DNA from: Bacteroidaceae bacterium
GTDB taxonomy: Bacteria; Bacteroidota; Bacteroidia; Bacteroidales; Bacteroidaceae
DNA: 64,000 nucleotides
Assembly (NCBI GenBank): GCA_017617315.1
Contig: JAFZWM010000014.1
Span: 1 to 64,000 of the forward strand
Reading direction: 5' to 3'
Numbering within the stretch: position 1 is the stretch's first letter; every line of letters begins with the position of its first letter. This document shows, piece after piece, positions 26,532 to 36,036 of this stretch. The translations under genes were made by a program, and so were the position numbers. The notes under the pieces are model-generated. The model had not been told where the DNA came from. It saw only the letters and a list, made by a program, of their open reading frames with translations, and searched no databases.

Positions 26532-27311
26532 ATGAGAAAGATATTATTTATACTTGTTGCTGCAGTATGTGCTTTCGTTGCTTGTGACCCTGTTCATGAG
26601 GATATCAGCGATGCTGGTCACATCTCTCTTGACGAGCTCCTTGCGCAAACTTCTGTAGGAACAGACAAGTCGGATGATGGTAAGAACGGTAATATCATAA
26701 TCTGTGAGACCAAGGCACCTGTCAATGTTGTGTGGGATATTGCTGAAAAGAAAAAGGATGGTAAAGAACCAGAGTTTGGAAAGAATGTCTTCAAGTCAAA
26801 CTATGCTCAGCAGAAGAAGAAGCTTGGTCAGTATATTGTTAAGATGACAGCTATTTGTTCTGATGGTACCAAGTATGTTCATCTATATAATGACGTAACT
26901 TGCGAGGTTATTACAAAGCAGCTTGATAGATTCAATATCTATCCAAGACCGGGTAAGGAAGCTGAGGATTTGCCATTCAAGCCGGGTTCATGGAACGCAG
27001 CAGCTATGCGCTTCAGTGATAACGAGGGTCAGCATTTCCCATTCATTTCTGATGAGGTTTATTGGGGCTTCAAGACTCTTATCTTGGACGTATCAGATGT
27101 TGAAGAGGGTACTACTATGATGGTGCATAACGGTTGGTGGAGTGCTACTTATTATGATAATATGCCACTTCAGAACGGTCCTAATGAGATTCAGCTTACT
27201 GAGGAAATTGCCAAGGACTGTGCAAAGGGTAAGGGTGGCTCTGCTAAAGACCTTCAGTTCCTGATTAAATCAGGAAACTGTACCGTCAACTCAGTTTACT
27301 ATGAAGAGTAG
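26532..27311 (+). CDS. Surface lipoprotein in SusE position
   Basis: 259 residues with lipobox FVAC and acidic residues after it. An Ig-like segment covers about 45-130. A C-terminal domain (about 140-259) contains GWWSATYYDN, an aromatic patch of the kind that binds sugars. I cannot name a family. Its position 20 bases after susD makes a surface glycan-binding role likely (inference). It has no sequence similarity I can see to the duplicated lipoprotein of the first locus. Confidence 0.68.
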   Translation: MRKILFILVAAVCAFVACDPVHEDISDAGHISLDELLAQTSVGTDKSDDGKNGNIIICETKAPVNVVWDIAEKKKDGKEPEFGKNVFKSNYAQQKKKLGQYIVKMTAICSDGTKYVHLYNDVTCEVITKQLDRFNIYPRPGKEAEDLPFKPGSWNAAAMRFSDNEGQHFPFISDEVYWGFKTLILDVSDVEEGTTMMVHNGWWSATYYDNMPLQNGPNEIQLTEEIAKDCAKGKGGSAKDLQFLIKSGNCTVNSVYYEE

Positions 27312-27348
27312 TAATTTTATATTTGTATAATATTAATACATTATTGTA

Positions 27349-28608
27349 ATGAAAAGTATTTTGAATTATAGTAAGCTCGCAATCGCTACGCTTATTACAT
27401 CAAGTGTATTTGTTGCTTGTAGTGATGAGATTACCGAAAATTCTGTAGATATCCCTTATGCAGCAAACACTAGCAATATCAGAAGTGCTGGCGAGGCTGT
27501 TGATTTGGGACTCGCAAGTGGTACCAAGTGGGCAAGTAAGAATATTGGTGCAACTTCAGAATCAGATAATGGTATTCTATTTGTTTGGGGTGATGTAACT
27601 GGAACACTGTTGAATCCAACCAGTACAACAACATATACTGATGTCGTAGAGGCAAGAACTTTATCTGCCTTGTTCGATATGTATAAGTCTACAGAGCAAA
27701 AGGTCGGATACATTTGTGACACTACAAATATTGCCAAAATCAATGAACCAAAGCTTATTGACTTGACGTTTATTGGTGACACAACAAAATTGGATTCTCT
27801 TGCAAAGGCGAATATCGATACTCAGAAGAAGGAAAAGATCAATTCTTTTGTAAAGGCTAAGTTGGATTTCATGAAGGAGGCTCATCCTGGATTCCTTGAG
27901 GCAACACTTACCAATGAGGATTTTGTTCTCATTATGGATTGGGACGGTTCTAAGTTTGTAGAGAGAATCCCAAGCCAGAAGACTGAAAGAGATACTCTGG
28001 ACTATTACAAGAAGTTTGAATACGCAAGTAACTCTGATCTTGTAATTAATAAGATTGGCTCGACAGAAGTGAAATACTTTGAGAGTCCTTTAGCTAGCAG
28101 TTATTCTGAAGTAAAGGACGAGTTTGATGTTGTGATGCGTAAGGACTATATTGGTGGTGATATCTCAGATGTTCCTGTTTATAGCATTATCGCTGATGCA
28201 AAGTATGATGCTGCTACTGCCAATTGGGGCGAAGGTTGGAAAATGCCAACAACAGAGCAGATCAGAGAGTTGATTGACAGTTGCAAGTGGGAGTTTACTG
28301 GTACAGGCTACAGAGTATCAAGTAAGAAAAATAACAATTCAATCTTCCTGCCAGCTGCAGGTTATCGTTATGGCGATAAATGGTACGGAAATGGAAATGC
28401 CGGCTACTATGCTACTGGCGAAATTTTCGGAATTTACCACTTCCCATCAATGGCAGAACAGGCAAATGACGGAAAGGGCGCTATTAACGGTAATGAAGAT
28501 ATGCCTAACATGTTGATTTTCCAGCATGGAAAGTTTGACAATTCTATAAATATCTACAGCAACTTGAGTACAAGTTACGGTTTCTCGATTAGGCCTGTAG
28601 CTAAGTAG
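27349..28608 (+). CDS. Lipoprotein with a FISUMP domain split by an insertion
   Basis: 419 residues with lipobox FVAC (Cys24). It contains the start of a Fibrobacter succinogenes major paralogous (FISUMP) domain, DLGLASGTKWASKNIGA (52-68) to FVWGD (78-82). The rest of that domain, YDAATANWGEGWKMPTTEQI to the end, resumes only after about residue 280. About 190 residues with charged helices lie between. FISUMP domains are found on secreted Bacteroidota proteins and have no agreed function. It is the last gene before the terminator of the second SusCD operon. Confidence 0.75.
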   Translation: MKSILNYSKLAIATLITSSVFVACSDEITENSVDIPYAANTSNIRSAGEAVDLGLASGTKWASKNIGATSESDNGILFVWGDVTGTLLNPTSTTTYTDVVEARTLSALFDMYKSTEQKVGYICDTTNIAKINEPKLIDLTFIGDTTKLDSLAKANIDTQKKEKINSFVKAKLDFMKEAHPGFLEATLTNEDFVLIMDWDGSKFVERIPSQKTERDTLDYYKKFEYASNSDLVINKIGSTEVKYFESPLASSYSEVKDEFDVVMRKDYIGGDISDVPVYSIIADAKYDAATANWGEGWKMPTTEQIRELIDSCKWEFTGTGYRVSSKKNNNSIFLPAAGYRYGDKWYGNGNAGYYATGEIFGIYHFPSMAEQANDGKGAINGNEDMPNMLIFQHGKFDNSINIYSNLSTSYGFSIRPVAK

Positions 28609-28681
28609 TTTGTTAGTAACAAGTGTCTCATTACAACATGCAAAATATAAAATGTAAGTGTGACACAAGATGATTAATAAT

Positions 28682-28713
28682 AGGCTGATCCATTAAAATG
28701 GGTCAGCCTTTTT
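28682..28713 (+). terminator. Terminator after the second SusCD core genes
   Basis: AGGCTGATCCATT (28682-28694) pairs, with one mismatch, with ATGGGTCAGCCT (28698-28709), then TTTTT. The DUF6057-like gene starts only 12 bases later, so it is either read through or uses an unseen promoter, as in the first locus. Confidence 0.88.
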
Positions 28714-28724
28714 ATAGCAAAAAG

Positions 28725-30500
28725 ATGATTAAACAATTAAAAGCATCCGGTATTGTCCTCTATGTAAGCCTGTTGGCTTTCATGGCATTTGTTGTATATA
28801 TATTATACATCAATCAGGAGGTGTTCTATACTGCGCACGACCGTTCAGAGTTCATCTGCGGAGCTTCGTTTTTCCATACACTCATGGCAAAGCCGTTTGG
28901 CTTGATGAGGTTCGTTGGAGCATGGCTTACACAGCTATTCTATTATCCTGCTCTTGGTGCAGGCGTGATGGCGTTAATTTGGATACTTATTTACTTTGTG
29001 GGAACTAAAGCATTCCGGTTACATGGAAGTGCCTCTGCTTTGATGCTCTTGCCTGTTGCCTGTCTGCTCACATCGGTTGTAGATCTTGGTTATTGGGTAT
29101 ATGTTTCTCCAATCAAGGGTTATTGGTTCTCGCAGTCGGTGGGCTATCTCATTATGCTCTTGCTGTTGTGGGCAGCACGCTACACACCGCGCAAATGGCA
29201 TATAGTGTGGTATCTGTTGGGCTTTTGCCTGTATCCGGTGCTTGGGTGGTTTGCATTGCTTTTAATTCTGTGTCTTGTGGTTGTTGAGAAAATTGCATGG
29301 CGTGAGATTGTGGGCATAATCTTGCTTGTTTTTGCCGCCCTTATCTGGCACCGTTTAGTATATTCTAATCTGAAATTCGACGATGTGGTGTTTGCTGGTT
29401 TGCCTCGCTTCATAACTCCGTCGGATAAGACTGAATCCCTTTCTATACCTTTCTGGGTTCTTGGCGCACTCTCTGTATTTATTCCATTGTATGGCAAGGA
29501 TTTGCTTAGATGGTTCGTGCCGGTGTTGTGTACGGTTGCAGGCATAGCCTTTACTTCGTCGCTCATGTACTATGATAAGAACTATATTGATGAGATGCGT
29601 ATGGTACGCTATGCCGAAGATGACAATTGGAAAGGTGTGCTCCGCATGGCTGAAGAGAGCAAGAACCCAACCAACTCTATGATATTCCTCAAGAATATTG
29701 CCCTGATGAACGAAGGGGGACTGTTAGAACGCTCCTTCAAATTGGACAACAATGCTGCCAATATTAACAACCCTGATACAATCCACGTCAGCCTTTTGGA
29801 TATTGCATCGCCTCTGGTATATTACAACTATGGCATGACGAACGAGGCCATCCGACTGAATTTCGAAAATGCCGTACAAGCTGGCTTTTCGCCATTTTAC
29901 CTGAAAATGCTTGCCCGCTGTGCTTTGGCTAAGGGCGATAACAAACTGGTGGAACGCTATACCGTCATGCTGCATAATAATATGTTTTACGGAGATTGGC
30001 AGCCAGCTCCGGTTAGTGATAAGATAAAGGCAATGCAAAATTGCTTCCCTGATGAGCTTACAGGCGTAGAGAACAGCGACAGCTACGTTGTTAATTCTAT
30101 CAGTCTCTGGCCTGAATCCGACAACAAGGTTGTTTCTGAGCAGGCTTTGTTCTATTCTATGTTGCGTTGCGACTCTCGTCGTTTCTGGGCATCGCTGCGC
30201 AACTATGTCAAGTCGCACATGGACGAGGAATTTCCTCTGCATGCGCAGGAGGCTTATATCATGTACATGGATAATGCCCCAGAAGAAAAGCGCGTAATAC
30301 TCCCTATCACGCAGTCTGTTTACGACAGATACACTATGTTTATGGAGACCTTGAAAAGGCAGGTGAGACCGGGCGTAAACATTGAGGAGGTAGGTAAGAA
30401 TATGCGTGAAGAATTTGGAGATACCTACTGGTGGTACAATGTTTTCGGAAGAAAATCATTTATTATACACGGCAAAGTTGGTCACGAAATAGCATCATAA
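28725..30500 (+). CDS. DUF6057-like polytopic membrane protein, copy 2
   Basis: 591 residues from the ATG at 28725; an ATG at 28698 lies inside the terminator stem and is rejected. About nine hydrophobic segments occupy the first ~280 residues, then a helical soluble domain. Shared motifs: QLFYYPALGAG, AQEAYIMYMD and the C-terminal FGDTYWWY. It is followed 7 bases later by the CxxCH lipoprotein gene. Same position as copy 1: the end of a SusCD locus, beyond a terminator hairpin. Confidence 0.75.
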   Translation: MIKQLKASGIVLYVSLLAFMAFVVYILYINQEVFYTAHDRSEFICGASFFHTLMAKPFGLMRFVGAWLTQLFYYPALGAGVMALIWILIYFVGTKAFRLHGSASALMLLPVACLLTSVVDLGYWVYVSPIKGYWFSQSVGYLIMLLLLWAARYTPRKWHIVWYLLGFCLYPVLGWFALLLILCLVVVEKIAWREIVGIILLVFAALIWHRLVYSNLKFDDVVFAGLPRFITPSDKTESLSIPFWVLGALSVFIPLYGKDLLRWFVPVLCTVAGIAFTSSLMYYDKNYIDEMRMVRYAEDDNWKGVLRMAEESKNPTNSMIFLKNIALMNEGGLLERSFKLDNNAANINNPDTIHVSLLDIASPLVYYNYGMTNEAIRLNFENAVQAGFSPFYLKMLARCALAKGDNKLVERYTVMLHNNMFYGDWQPAPVSDKIKAMQNCFPDELTGVENSDSYVVNSISLWPESDNKVVSEQALFYSMLRCDSRRFWASLRNYVKSHMDEEFPLHAQEAYIMYMDNAPEEKRVILPITQSVYDRYTMFMETLKRQVRPGVNIEEVGKNMREEFGDTYWWYNVFGRKSFIIHGKVGHEIAS

Positions 30501-30507
30501 GAATATC

Positions 30508-32013
30508 ATGAGAAAATATATATATTATTGTTTTTTGGGAGTTCTGTTGCTCCTGTCATCTTGCGTAAGTCATCCTGATGTTCCTTCAGCATCCAAGGAT
30601 GCAAAAAGTCAGCCCGACATCTTTCCCGACTATTGCGATGTTACCGTGCCTTGCAATATCGCGCCGCTCAACTTCATGCTTCCAAAAGATGCGTATGAAG
30701 AGTGTGTGGCACGCATCACCACGCCCGACGGCAAGCAGCAGACATACGGCGATGGCGTTAAGGTGCAGATTCCAGAGGATGAATGGCACGACATGCTCGA
30801 TGCCTCTAAGGGCAAGAGCATAAAAGTTGAAGTGTGGGGCAGGAAAAAAGGCGAGTGGCTGTCGTTCAAGCCTTTTGAAATTCGCGTAGCCAAAGAGCCT
30901 ATCGACGAGTATCTGTCGTACCGCCTTATTGAGCCGACATACGTTGCGTGGAACTTTATGGAGATAGCCCAGCGCAACCTCACATCGTTCGAGGAAACGC
31001 AGATTTTCAACAACGAGATTACGATGAATGACAGGGCAAAAGGCCAATGCATTAACTGCCATAGTTATCAGAATTACAAGACCGACAACATGCTCTTTCA
31101 TGTTCGCCTCTCTAACGGCGGAACTGTTATTGTAAACGACGGCAAGGTTTCGAGAGTGAATATGAAGCGCGACTATACAATCTCGGGCGGAGTATATCCG
31201 GCATGGCACCCGACAGCCAAGCTGATAGCCTTCTCTACTAACCAGACACGACAGGCTTTCCACACATCGAATCCCAACAAGATTGAAGTGTACGACCTTG
31301 CCAGCGATATGATTCTATACGATGTAACGACCGACTCGGTAACAATCGTCAGCAACGACCCAGACCTTCTTGAGGTTTATCCAACATGGTCGCCCGACGG
31401 CAAGTATCTCTATTACTGCAAGTCCGTTCCGCTTCCCGAGGAGATGCGCGACAAGGATATAAGAACAACATATCCGAAGGTGCAGTACAACCTTTATCGC
31501 CGCTCGTTCGACATAGCATCGCACGGCTTTGGCGACGAAGAACTCGTTTACGATGCCGCATCGGCTGACAAGAGCGTAACCCTGCCGCGCATCAGCCCCG
31601 ACGGGCGATATCTGTTGTTTGCCCAAGGACAGTATGGCTGTTTCCATAGCCGTCATCGCGATGCCGACATCGTTTGCATCCCGATGGATAAGTTTTCGGG
31701 TACGCCTCTGACGGTTGAGGCTTCTTCGCTTATCAATCTTAGTGCCCTAAACAGCAAGGACAATTCAGACAGCTATCCAACATGGTCGAGCAACGGACAT
31801 TGGATTATGTGCGCCAGCCGTCGCGACGACGGAAACTACAGTCGCGTGTATTTTTCATATTTCAACAACGGAAAGGTTGAAAAGGCATTCCTGATGCCGC
31901 AGGAAGACCCGGAATTCAATACCTTCCTGCTTAAGAGCTACAACCGCCCAGAATTCATGGTTGAGCCTGTAAGGATTAGTGTCGATGAATTCAGCAAGGT
32001 TTTTGACAAATAG
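30508..32013 (+). CDS. CxxCH beta-propeller (PD40/TolB-like) lipoprotein, copy 2
   Basis: 501 residues. Lipobox LSSC (Cys19), N-terminal motif PDYCDVTVPCNIAPLNF, haem-type CINCH at 181-185, then propeller repeats (YPTWSPDGKYLYYC, RISPDGRYLLFA, YPTWSSNGHWIMCA). The two further invariant histidines are in AWHPTA and SRHRDADIV. Start ATG at 30508, 7 bases after the membrane protein gene. It is about 13 residues longer than copy 1, mostly before the CxxCH. Confidence 0.78.
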   Translation: MRKYIYYCFLGVLLLLSSCVSHPDVPSASKDAKSQPDIFPDYCDVTVPCNIAPLNFMLPKDAYEECVARITTPDGKQQTYGDGVKVQIPEDEWHDMLDASKGKSIKVEVWGRKKGEWLSFKPFEIRVAKEPIDEYLSYRLIEPTYVAWNFMEIAQRNLTSFEETQIFNNEITMNDRAKGQCINCHSYQNYKTDNMLFHVRLSNGGTVIVNDGKVSRVNMKRDYTISGGVYPAWHPTAKLIAFSTNQTRQAFHTSNPNKIEVYDLASDMILYDVTTDSVTIVSNDPDLLEVYPTWSPDGKYLYYCKSVPLPEEMRDKDIRTTYPKVQYNLYRRSFDIASHGFGDEELVYDAASADKSVTLPRISPDGRYLLFAQGQYGCFHSRHRDADIVCIPMDKFSGTPLTVEASSLINLSALNSKDNSDSYPTWSSNGHWIMCASRRDDGNYSRVYFSYFNNGKVEKAFLMPQEDPEFNTFLLKSYNRPEFMVEPVRISVDEFSKVFDK

Positions 32014-32072
32014 CAGAATGATGATTTTTTTCAATATGTGATATCTCGTTTTTTCAAAAAAAACTTATAGGA

Positions 32073-32105
32073 TTTGTCATATTTCGTTTTTTTTGTGTAC
32101 TTTTG
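32073..32105 (+). promoter_or_regulatory. Promoter of the five-paralogue array
   Basis: TTTG at 32073-32076, 21-base spacer, TACTTTTG at 32098-32105, leaving a leader of about 150 bases. A second -7-like box TATTTTTG at 32245-32252 would give an almost leaderless mRNA. Confidence 0.6.
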
Positions 32106-32259
32106 CGAACCCTTTCAGTTCCTGCTGTTTATGGTTACGCGGCACATTTACAAGCGGAATATTGGCAAGGTGAATTACTGTTTTAGCATTGAATCTTTAT
32201 AAAGCTGGTAAATCCCGAAAAAAAGTATTAAAATCCTGCTGCGGTATTTTTGAAAAACA

Positions 32260-33465
32260 ATGAGAAAAATTATCTTCTTCGCCTTGCTGGCGATTTCTGC
32301 CACAATGGCAATGGCGCAGATAAACCCGAAATCTGGAATCATTATTACAAACTCTGGCGATACAATCAGGGGAAACATCGACTTCCGTTCAAACGAGGCA
32401 CTTGCAAAAGAATGCAGGTTCTGGGCAGAGGGCGAAAGCGATGGCAAGACCTACAAGCCCGGCGACATCGAAGGCTTCAGATTCAACGAAAATGGCAAGT
32501 ATTTTGTAACTCGCAAGCTTAATGTAACAGGCACTCCCGAGTTGTATTTTGCCGAGTTCATGGTTAAGGGCAAAATGAACCTGTATTGTGTAGCTAACAG
32601 TTACGATGAATACTTCTTCTTTGAGCGCGAGGACGGCGAGATGGCGCAGCTTACCAACAGAGCCGTCTTTTCATCGTCAACCCTTCAGGACGAACAAGAC
32701 AGAATATCTGAGAAGAAGGAACAGTACGGAAAGGTGAAGTTCCTTCTGAAAGACTCGTGGACGGCTATCGAAGACATGGGGCAGACTGATATGTCGAGAA
32801 AGAAACTTGTAAATGTTGTGCGCGATTATCACAAAGACGTATGTACCGACGGCAGCACCTGCGTGGTGTACGAATACAATGAAAAATCAGAAAAGGCGAA
32901 GTGTTATCTCAAGGCATTCGCCGGATTTGCATACTATTCAACAGATAAGACTGAGATGCAAGATTTAGTCGGTGTGAATTATCCGATTGGTACATTCGAG
33001 ATTGGTATCGGCTTTGAGACTGATATTGAGCGATGGATTAAGGGAGGTAGTATGGAGATTGGCGTTGCATTTTCTCCAAAGGTAGTCTCTGAACACGATG
33101 AATTTGTTATAGGAGGATTCGGCATACCATCGCATACAGTTTATAAAAAGGGTAGATTTTATGGTGCTTTGGGCGTGGTAAAACGCTTTGTTGGTTGTAA
33201 GTGGAAATTAACTCCGCTTGTTCGTGGCGGTGGATTCTATTTGAAGAATTTTGGAAATCATGAGACAAGATTCTATAATTCAAATAAAATTGTAGACATT
33301 GTATGGCCGAATACAGCGCACTATGGAGTCTATCTCGGTGCCGGTGTTCAGATGGCAGTAGGCAAGCATTTTGCACGATTGCATGCCGATTGGTACAAGT
33401 CTCTGGAATCTAAAACGATTGGTGATATGATGAAGTGGGGCATTACCGCCGAGTTCGGATTATAA
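32260..33465 (+). CDS. Tandem outer-membrane barrel-like protein, copy 1 of 5
   Basis: 401 residues. Signal peptide cut after MAMA (residue 19). The N-terminal domain (20-185) is defined by SGIIITNSGDTIRGNIDFRS, YKPGDIEGFRF and FAEFMVKGKMNLYCV. A likely beta-barrel half follows, ending in KWGITAEFGL with a terminal aromatic/Leu pattern typical of outer-membrane proteins. The family is frequent in Bacteroidota but has no function I can name. It heads an array of five paralogues; its N-terminal DNA is closest to copy 5. Confidence 0.75.
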   Translation: MRKIIFFALLAISATMAMAQINPKSGIIITNSGDTIRGNIDFRSNEALAKECRFWAEGESDGKTYKPGDIEGFRFNENGKYFVTRKLNVTGTPELYFAEFMVKGKMNLYCVANSYDEYFFFEREDGEMAQLTNRAVFSSSTLQDEQDRISEKKEQYGKVKFLLKDSWTAIEDMGQTDMSRKKLVNVVRDYHKDVCTDGSTCVVYEYNEKSEKAKCYLKAFAGFAYYSTDKTEMQDLVGVNYPIGTFEIGIGFETDIERWIKGGSMEIGVAFSPKVVSEHDEFVIGGFGIPSHTVYKKGRFYGALGVVKRFVGCKWKLTPLVRGGGFYLKNFGNHETRFYNSNKIVDIVWPNTAHYGVYLGAGVQMAVGKHFARLHADWYKSLESKTIGDMMKWGITAEFGL

Positions 33466-33488
33466 CAGACTAAGCATAGAACTATACA

Positions 33489-34673
33489 ATGAAAAAAATC
33501 ATTCTTTTCGCGCTGTTGGCTGTTTCTGCCACAATGGCAATGGCGCAGATAAACCCGAAATCTGGAATAATCATTACAAATTCAGGCGACACAATCAGAG
33601 GTATTATCGACTTCCGTACAAACGAGACGCTCTCAAGAGAATGTGAGTTTTGGGCAGAAGGTAAAACCGAGGGTAAAACTTACAAGCCTGGCGACATCGA
33701 AGGCTTCAGGTTTGATGATAACGGCAAATATTTCGTTACGCGCAAGCTTGATGTCGACGGCAAACCGCGTCTATACTTTGCCGAATTTATGGTTAAGGGC
33801 ATGATGAACCTTTACTGTGTTGTTGAAAATTCAGATGAACACTTCTTCTTTGAACGCGAGGATGGCGAGATGGCAAAGCTTACGAGCAGAGCATTTCATA
33901 TGACATCAACCCTCCAAGAGGTGCAGGACAAAATGTTGGAGAAGAAAAAACAATACGGAAAAGTGAAGTATCTGCTGAGAGATTCGTGGACGGCAATTGA
34001 AGACATGAATAAACCTGAAGTTTCGAGAAAACAACTTGTAAATGTTGTGCGCGATTATCACAAAGATGTGTGTACCGATGGCAGCACTTGTATGGTGTAT
34101 GAGTACGATGAAAAATCTGATAAGGAGAAGTATTATTTCAAGTTTTTCACAGGTTTTGCATACTATTCAAGAGAAAAGTCTTGTCTTGAATATCTGCCAA
34201 GTAAGAGCTACACTGGTTGCGCTTTCAATTTCGGTATAGGAGTTGAGTTGAATATCGGGCGAAGACTAAAAGGCGGTAGCGTGGAGTTGGGTCTGTCGTA
34301 TTCTCCTAAAAACAGTTTTGAGCACGATGTGGTTGTTTCGAAAGGACAAGAGCCGTCACAGACAAGGTATGAGAAGAAAAGCAGCACGGTTATTTCATTA
34401 GGACTGGTCAAGTCGTTTGGCAATGGAAAGATTCTGCCGCTTGTCCGTGGCGGTGCAATAGGCGTGTTTGATAGAGGCAACAGAGAAGTTTGTTACTACA
34501 AGTCAAGGAAGAAACTGGATTTTTCTTGGGGTAATACATGGTATTACGGTGGTTATTTGGGCGTAGGTGCGCAGATGGCAGTAGGCAAGCATTTTGCCAG
34601 ACTGCACGCCGACTTATATGCCGATGCACATACAATGACAAAATGGGGCATCACCGCAGAGTTTGGACTCTAA
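33489..34673 (+). CDS. Tandem outer-membrane barrel-like protein, copy 2 of 5
   Basis: 394 residues, same architecture as copy 1: signal peptide MKKIILFALLAVSATMAMA, DTIRG N-terminal domain, barrel half ending KWGITAEFGL. Its N-terminal coding DNA (IDFRTNETLSRECEFWAEGK) is almost identical to copies 3 and 4 and differs from 1 and 5. It lies 23 bases after copy 1 and is followed by a terminator that splits the array. Confidence 0.75.
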   Translation: MKKIILFALLAVSATMAMAQINPKSGIIITNSGDTIRGIIDFRTNETLSRECEFWAEGKTEGKTYKPGDIEGFRFDDNGKYFVTRKLDVDGKPRLYFAEFMVKGMMNLYCVVENSDEHFFFEREDGEMAKLTSRAFHMTSTLQEVQDKMLEKKKQYGKVKYLLRDSWTAIEDMNKPEVSRKQLVNVVRDYHKDVCTDGSTCMVYEYDEKSDKEKYYFKFFTGFAYYSREKSCLEYLPSKSYTGCAFNFGIGVELNIGRRLKGGSVELGLSYSPKNSFEHDVVVSKGQEPSQTRYEKKSSTVISLGLVKSFGNGKILPLVRGGAIGVFDRGNREVCYYKSRKKLDFSWGNTWYYGGYLGVGAQMAVGKHFARLHADLYADAHTMTKWGITAEFGL

Positions 34674-34690
34674 CAGACTAAACATAGCAC

Positions 34691-34740
34691 GAAAGAATCC
34701 CATGGCTCTACTATTTAGCCATGGCGTTCTTTTCGTTTTT
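34691..34740 (+). terminator. Terminator between copies 2 and 3
   Basis: GAAAGAATCCCATGGCT pairs with AGCCATGGCGTTCTTTTC (arms 34691-34707 and 34716-34733, one internal mismatch), followed by GTTTTT. No clear promoter follows before copy 3 at 34771. Confidence 0.85.
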
Positions 34741-34770
34741 GGTAAACACAAAACATAGACTATTTATACA

Positions 34771-36000
34771 ATGAAAAAAATCATTCTTTTCGCGCTGTTG
34801 GCTATTTCAGCCACGATGACGATGGCGCAGATCAATCCAAAATCTGGAATAATCATTACAAATTCAGGCGACACAATCAGAGGTATTATCGACTTCCGTA
34901 CAAACGAAACGCTCTCAAGAGAATGTGAGTTCTGGGCAGAAGGTAAAACCGAGGGTAAAACTTACAAGCCCGGCGATATCGAAGGCTTCAGGTTCGACGG
35001 TAACGGCAAATATTTCGTTACGCGCAAGCTTGATGTCGACGGCAAACCGCGTCTGTACTTTGCCGAATTTATGGTTAAGGGCAAGATGAATCTGTACTGC
35101 GTGGCCGACAATCCTAATGAGCACTTCTTTTTTGAGCGTGAGGACGGCGAGATGGTAAAGCTTACCAACATTCCGCATTCCTCTTGTTTGTCGACATTTC
35201 AGGAAGAAGAGGATTATATGCGAAATAAGAAGGAACAGTACGGAAAGGTGAGATACCTGCTAAAAGATTCGAAGACAGCTATCGAAGACATGAACCAGAA
35301 AAACTTGCTGAAAAGAAACTTGTCAAGAAAGGGACTTGTAAATGTAGTACGTGACTATCACAATGATGTATGTACCGATGGCAGCACATGTATGGTGTAC
35401 GAGTACGATGAAAAATCCGACAAGTCAAAGTTTCATTTAAAGGCATTTACGGGGTTTGCATACTATTCAAGAGAAAAACCGGAACTTTTGGATTGGTATG
35501 CTGAAACTCATTCTCAGGAATGGCAAGGTGTCAGCTATTCTGGTTCTACATTCGAGATTGGTATAGGAGCTGAGTTTGGTATCGAGCGAATTGTGAAGGA
35601 CGGTAGCATGGAGTTGTGTCTGGCATATTCTCCCAAAAGTAGCTTTGAACGTAACGGCATAACTTTTAATGGGAAGAGACATTTTGATACAAAATACGAA
35701 AGTAAGGGCAGAATGACTCTTTCTTTAGGCTTGGTCAAGCCGTTTGGTAAAGGAAAGATTCTCCCGTTTGTTCGTAGCGGTGGAATATGCGTTGTTGATT
35801 TCGGAGAAAAGGAAACAGCCTACGAAGGCTCTTGGATGTATAATTGCTACGCTATGGGAAGTACATGGTTTACTGGTGCTTATCTTGGCGGTGGTGCGCA
35901 GATGGCGGTAGGCAAGCATTTCGTCAGAATGCACGCCAACCTGTATGCCGATTTTCATACCATGACAAAGTGGGGCATTACCGCCGAGTTCGGATTGTAA
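34771..36000 (+). CDS. Tandem outer-membrane barrel-like protein, copy 3 of 5
   Basis: 409 residues: signal peptide, DTIRG domain with YKPGDIEGFRF, and barrel half ending KWGITAEFGL. Compared with copies 1 and 2 it has an extra segment before the conserved LSRKGLVNVVRDYH (KNLLKRN) and a longer loop EKPELLDWYAETHSQEW, both shared in type with copies 4 and 5. It begins a second transcription block of three copies after the terminator at 34691. Confidence 0.75.
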   Translation: MKKIILFALLAISATMTMAQINPKSGIIITNSGDTIRGIIDFRTNETLSRECEFWAEGKTEGKTYKPGDIEGFRFDGNGKYFVTRKLDVDGKPRLYFAEFMVKGKMNLYCVADNPNEHFFFEREDGEMVKLTNIPHSSCLSTFQEEEDYMRNKKEQYGKVRYLLKDSKTAIEDMNQKNLLKRNLSRKGLVNVVRDYHNDVCTDGSTCMVYEYDEKSDKSKFHLKAFTGFAYYSREKPELLDWYAETHSQEWQGVSYSGSTFEIGIGAEFGIERIVKDGSMELCLAYSPKSSFERNGITFNGKRHFDTKYESKGRMTLSLGLVKPFGKGKILPFVRSGGICVVDFGEKETAYEGSWMYNCYAMGSTWFTGAYLGGGAQMAVGKHFVRMHANLYADFHTMTKWGITAEFGL

Positions 36001-36036
36001 TTTTAATTCTAAAAAATATTGATGTTTTCTGATATG

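Noticed and set aside
27700..28180. Intron or mobile insertion inside the FISUMP gene
   Set aside because: The insertion is in frame, shows no intron or IS boundary features and has codon use like its surroundings; it reads as a protein insertion.
28698..28724. Earlier start for DUF6057-like copy 2 (ATG at 28698)
   Set aside because: This ATG is inside the terminator stem and adds nine residues that do not fit a membrane-protein N-terminus.
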